From Gemmatimonadota bacterium (GTDB lineage: Bacteria > Gemmatimonadota > Gemmatimonadetes > Longimicrobiales > Gaopeijiaceae): a stretch of 6,172 nucleotides of DNA. The position numbers and the translations under genes were made by a program. The stretch lies in NCBI GenBank assembly GCA_030550695.1, contig JAUQOX010000173.1, positions 1-6,172 on the forward strand. Direction: 5' to 3'. Shown here piece by piece: positions 4,781 through 6,172 of this stretch. The notes under the pieces were generated by a model. It was not told where the DNA came from and did no database searches. It saw nothing but the letters and a program-made list of their open reading frames with translations. Each line of letters starts with the position of its first letter. Position 1 is the stretch's first letter.

Positions 4781-6172
4781 ATGCGTATCGCCTATCTCGA
4801 CGGTCCCCGCCTTCGGCGCTCCCTCCTGGCCGCCTGTGAGTTCGTGCGGCGCCACCGGGGGGACCTCAACCGCATCAACGTCTTCCCCGTCCCCGACGGC
4901 GACACGGGAACGAACCTGACCCTGACCCTGGAGGCCATCGCCCTCCGCCTGGAGCGCCGCCGGGACCGGGAGGTCCACGCTGTGGCCCGGGAGGTGGCGG
5001 AGGCGGCCGTGCTGGGGGCCCGGGGGAATGCGGGGATGATGCTCTCCTACTTCCTCCTGGGTTTTGCCGAGGCGTGCCGGGACCGGGCGCGGATCACCGC
5101 CCGGGACTTCGCCGAAGCCCTCCGGACCGGTGTGGAGCGTCTGCAAGGAGCCCTGGAGCGCCCCGTCGAGGGGACGATCCTCACCGTGATGCGGGATACG
5201 GCCCGGGCGGCCATGGAGGCCCGGGTCCAGGACTTCCACCAACTCATGGACGAGCTGGTGGAGCGGGCCCGGGCCTCCCTGGAAAGGACGCCGGAACTCC
5301 TTCCTACCCTCAAGAAAGCCGGGGTGGTGGACGCCGGCGCCAAGGGCTTCGTCCATCTCTTGGAGGGGGTGCGCCACTACATCCGGGGGAACGTGTCGGC
5401 GGAAGGAGGGGTGGAGCCGGGCTCGGCGGCGGTTCTCCTGGACCCCGCCCCGTACCCGAGCCCCCTATGGCCCCGTCCGGCGGAGCACGGCAAAGGAGAA
5501 GGGTTCCGCTTCTGCACGGAAGCCTTGGTCCGGGGCCCGAACCTGCCGTCGCGCGAGGAGGTGCAGGACCATCTGCGCACGAAGGGCGATTCCCTTCTGG
5601 TGGTCCGGTGGGGGGACCTCCTCAAGGTCCACCTCCACACCGACGAACCCGAAGAGGTGTTCGCCCACCTCCGGACTTTGGGGCAGCTCGTGGCCCACAA
5701 GGCCGAGGACATGACCGTCCAGGAGGCTCTCGCCCGGCAGGCGGCGGAGCAAGGGCGCCCGGCGGTGCGGCGGCCCGTGGCCGTCGTGACGGACAGCGCC
5801 GCCGATCTTCCCCTGGAGGTGGTCCAGGCCCACGGCATCCGGGTGGTCCCCCTCCTCCTGGTCCAGGGGGGGGTGGCGCGGCGGGATGGGGTGGACATTT
5901 CGGCCCAGGAGTTCCATCGGGCCCTGGGCGCCGGCGGCGATCTCCCCACCACGTCCCAGCCGCCCCCGGCGGCCTTCCTGGAGGCCTACCGGGCGGCTGC
6001 GGAAGAGGCCGAAGCGGTGGTGGCCGTGCTGTTGGGGTCGAACCTGTCGGGCACGTTCCGTTCGGCGGAGGCGGCGGCCGGCCTCTTCCGGAAAGAAAGG
6101 GGGGTGGGGGGCGAGGCGGGGGACGGGGCGCCGGGGAGCGCCGGCAAGATCCCGATCCACCTGGTGGATACC
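4781..6172 (+). CDS. DAK2/DhaL-DegV fusion, probable single-chain fatty acid kinase (FakA-FakB type); 3' end outside window
   Basis: The 464 visible residues join two proteins that are separate in Firmicutes. Residues 1-200 are a DAK2/DhaL kinase domain with the Mg-ATP motif NVFPVPDGDTGTN (Asp39, Asp41, Thr44, Asn45), GARGNAG (79-85) and GVVDAGAKGF (181-190). Residues about 240-320 form the FakA/YloV-type middle domain, with Cys245, KVHLHTDEP (282-290) and an expected ENM-like AEDM (308-311). From 332 a DegV (FakB) fatty-acid-binding domain starts: VVTDSAADLP (335-344), TSQPPP (391-396), LGSNLSGTF (418-426) and LVDT at the edge. By analogy with FakA/FakB, the protein would phosphorylate a fatty acid held by DegV to acyl phosphate for phospholipid synthesis via PlsX/PlsY. 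The ATG at 4781 gives the family's YLDG N-terminus. An in-frame ATG at 4739 would add 14 residues, but neither start has a good ribosome binding site. A Gly-rich insert lies at about 437-456. Architecture is firm, substrate inferred. Confidence 0.92.
   Translation, partial: MRIAYLDGPRLRRSLLAACEFVRRHRGDLNRINVFPVPDGDTGTNLTLTLEAIALRLERRRDREVHAVAREVAEAAVLGARGNAGMMLSYFLLGFAEACRDRARITARDFAEALRTGVERLQGALERPVEGTILTVMRDTARAAMEARVQDFHQLMDELVERARASLERTPELLPTLKKAGVVDAGAKGFVHLLEGVRHYIRGNVSAEGGVEPGSAAVLLDPAPYPSPLWPRPAEHGKGEGFRFCTEALVRGPNLPSREEVQDHLRTKGDSLLVVRWGDLLKVHLHTDEPEEVFAHLRTLGQLVAHKAEDMTVQEALARQAAEQGRPAVRRPVAVVTDSAADLPLEVVQAHGIRVVPLLLVQGGVARRDGVDISAQEFHRALGAGGDLPTTSQPPPAAFLEAYRAAAEEAEAVVAVLLGSNLSGTFRSAEAAAGLFRKERGVGGEAGDGAPGSAGKIPIHLVDT

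Overview
The window is chromosomal-looking bacterial DNA with very high G+C (roughly two thirds or more by eye, with strong G/C preference at third codon positions). Its gene content is ordinary: no mobile elements, rRNA, tRNA or CRISPR array was seen. The organism cannot be named from this window. The gene types fit a high-GC, possibly thermophilic or anaerobic lineage such as Acidobacteriota, a deltaproteobacterial group or a high-GC Firmicute; this is inference only. The high G+C leaves many long open frames antisense or out of phase with the real genes.

Layout. (1) Positions 1-1134, minus strand: an NAD(P)-dependent aldehyde dehydrogenase of the succinate-semialdehyde dehydrogenase (Sad/YneI-GabD) type, cut off by the left window edge. 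(2) Positions 1135-1606: a 472-base divergent intergenic region with no convincing gene but several strong inverted repeats, one just before the next gene's ribosome binding site. (3) Positions 1607-2503, plus strand: a tight two-gene unit. It encodes a Prx6-type peroxiredoxin and a 73-residue winged-helix protein whose ribosome binding site overlaps the peroxiredoxin stop codon. (4) Positions 2504-2618: a G/C-tract spacer with a layered hairpin. (5) Positions 2619-4640, plus strand: a Kef-type CPA2 cation:proton antiporter with C-terminal TrkA-N (RCK) and TrkA-C domains. A bulged 12-bp hairpin follows its stop codon directly. (6) Positions 4781-6172, plus strand: a DAK2/DhaL domain, a FakA-type middle domain and a DegV domain in one chain, i.e. 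a fused fatty acid kinase (FakA) and fatty-acid-binding protein (FakB), cut off by the right window edge.

How the genes may work together. The peroxiredoxin and winged-helix protein are almost certainly co-transcribed, so the small protein is a candidate redox-linked regulator. An aldehyde-oxidising enzyme, a peroxide-reducing enzyme and a Kef-like antiporter side by side suggest a loose oxidant/electrophile stress theme, but only the peroxiredoxin-winged-helix pair is physically coupled. The DAK2-DegV gene appears to be a separate unit: it lies behind a terminator-like hairpin, has its own candidate promoter and lacks a Shine-Dalgarno sequence.

No wholly new system is visible. The items most worth a second look are the peroxiredoxin/winged-helix pair, the single-chain FakA-FakB fusion with its possible leaderless start, and the structured non-coding stretches.
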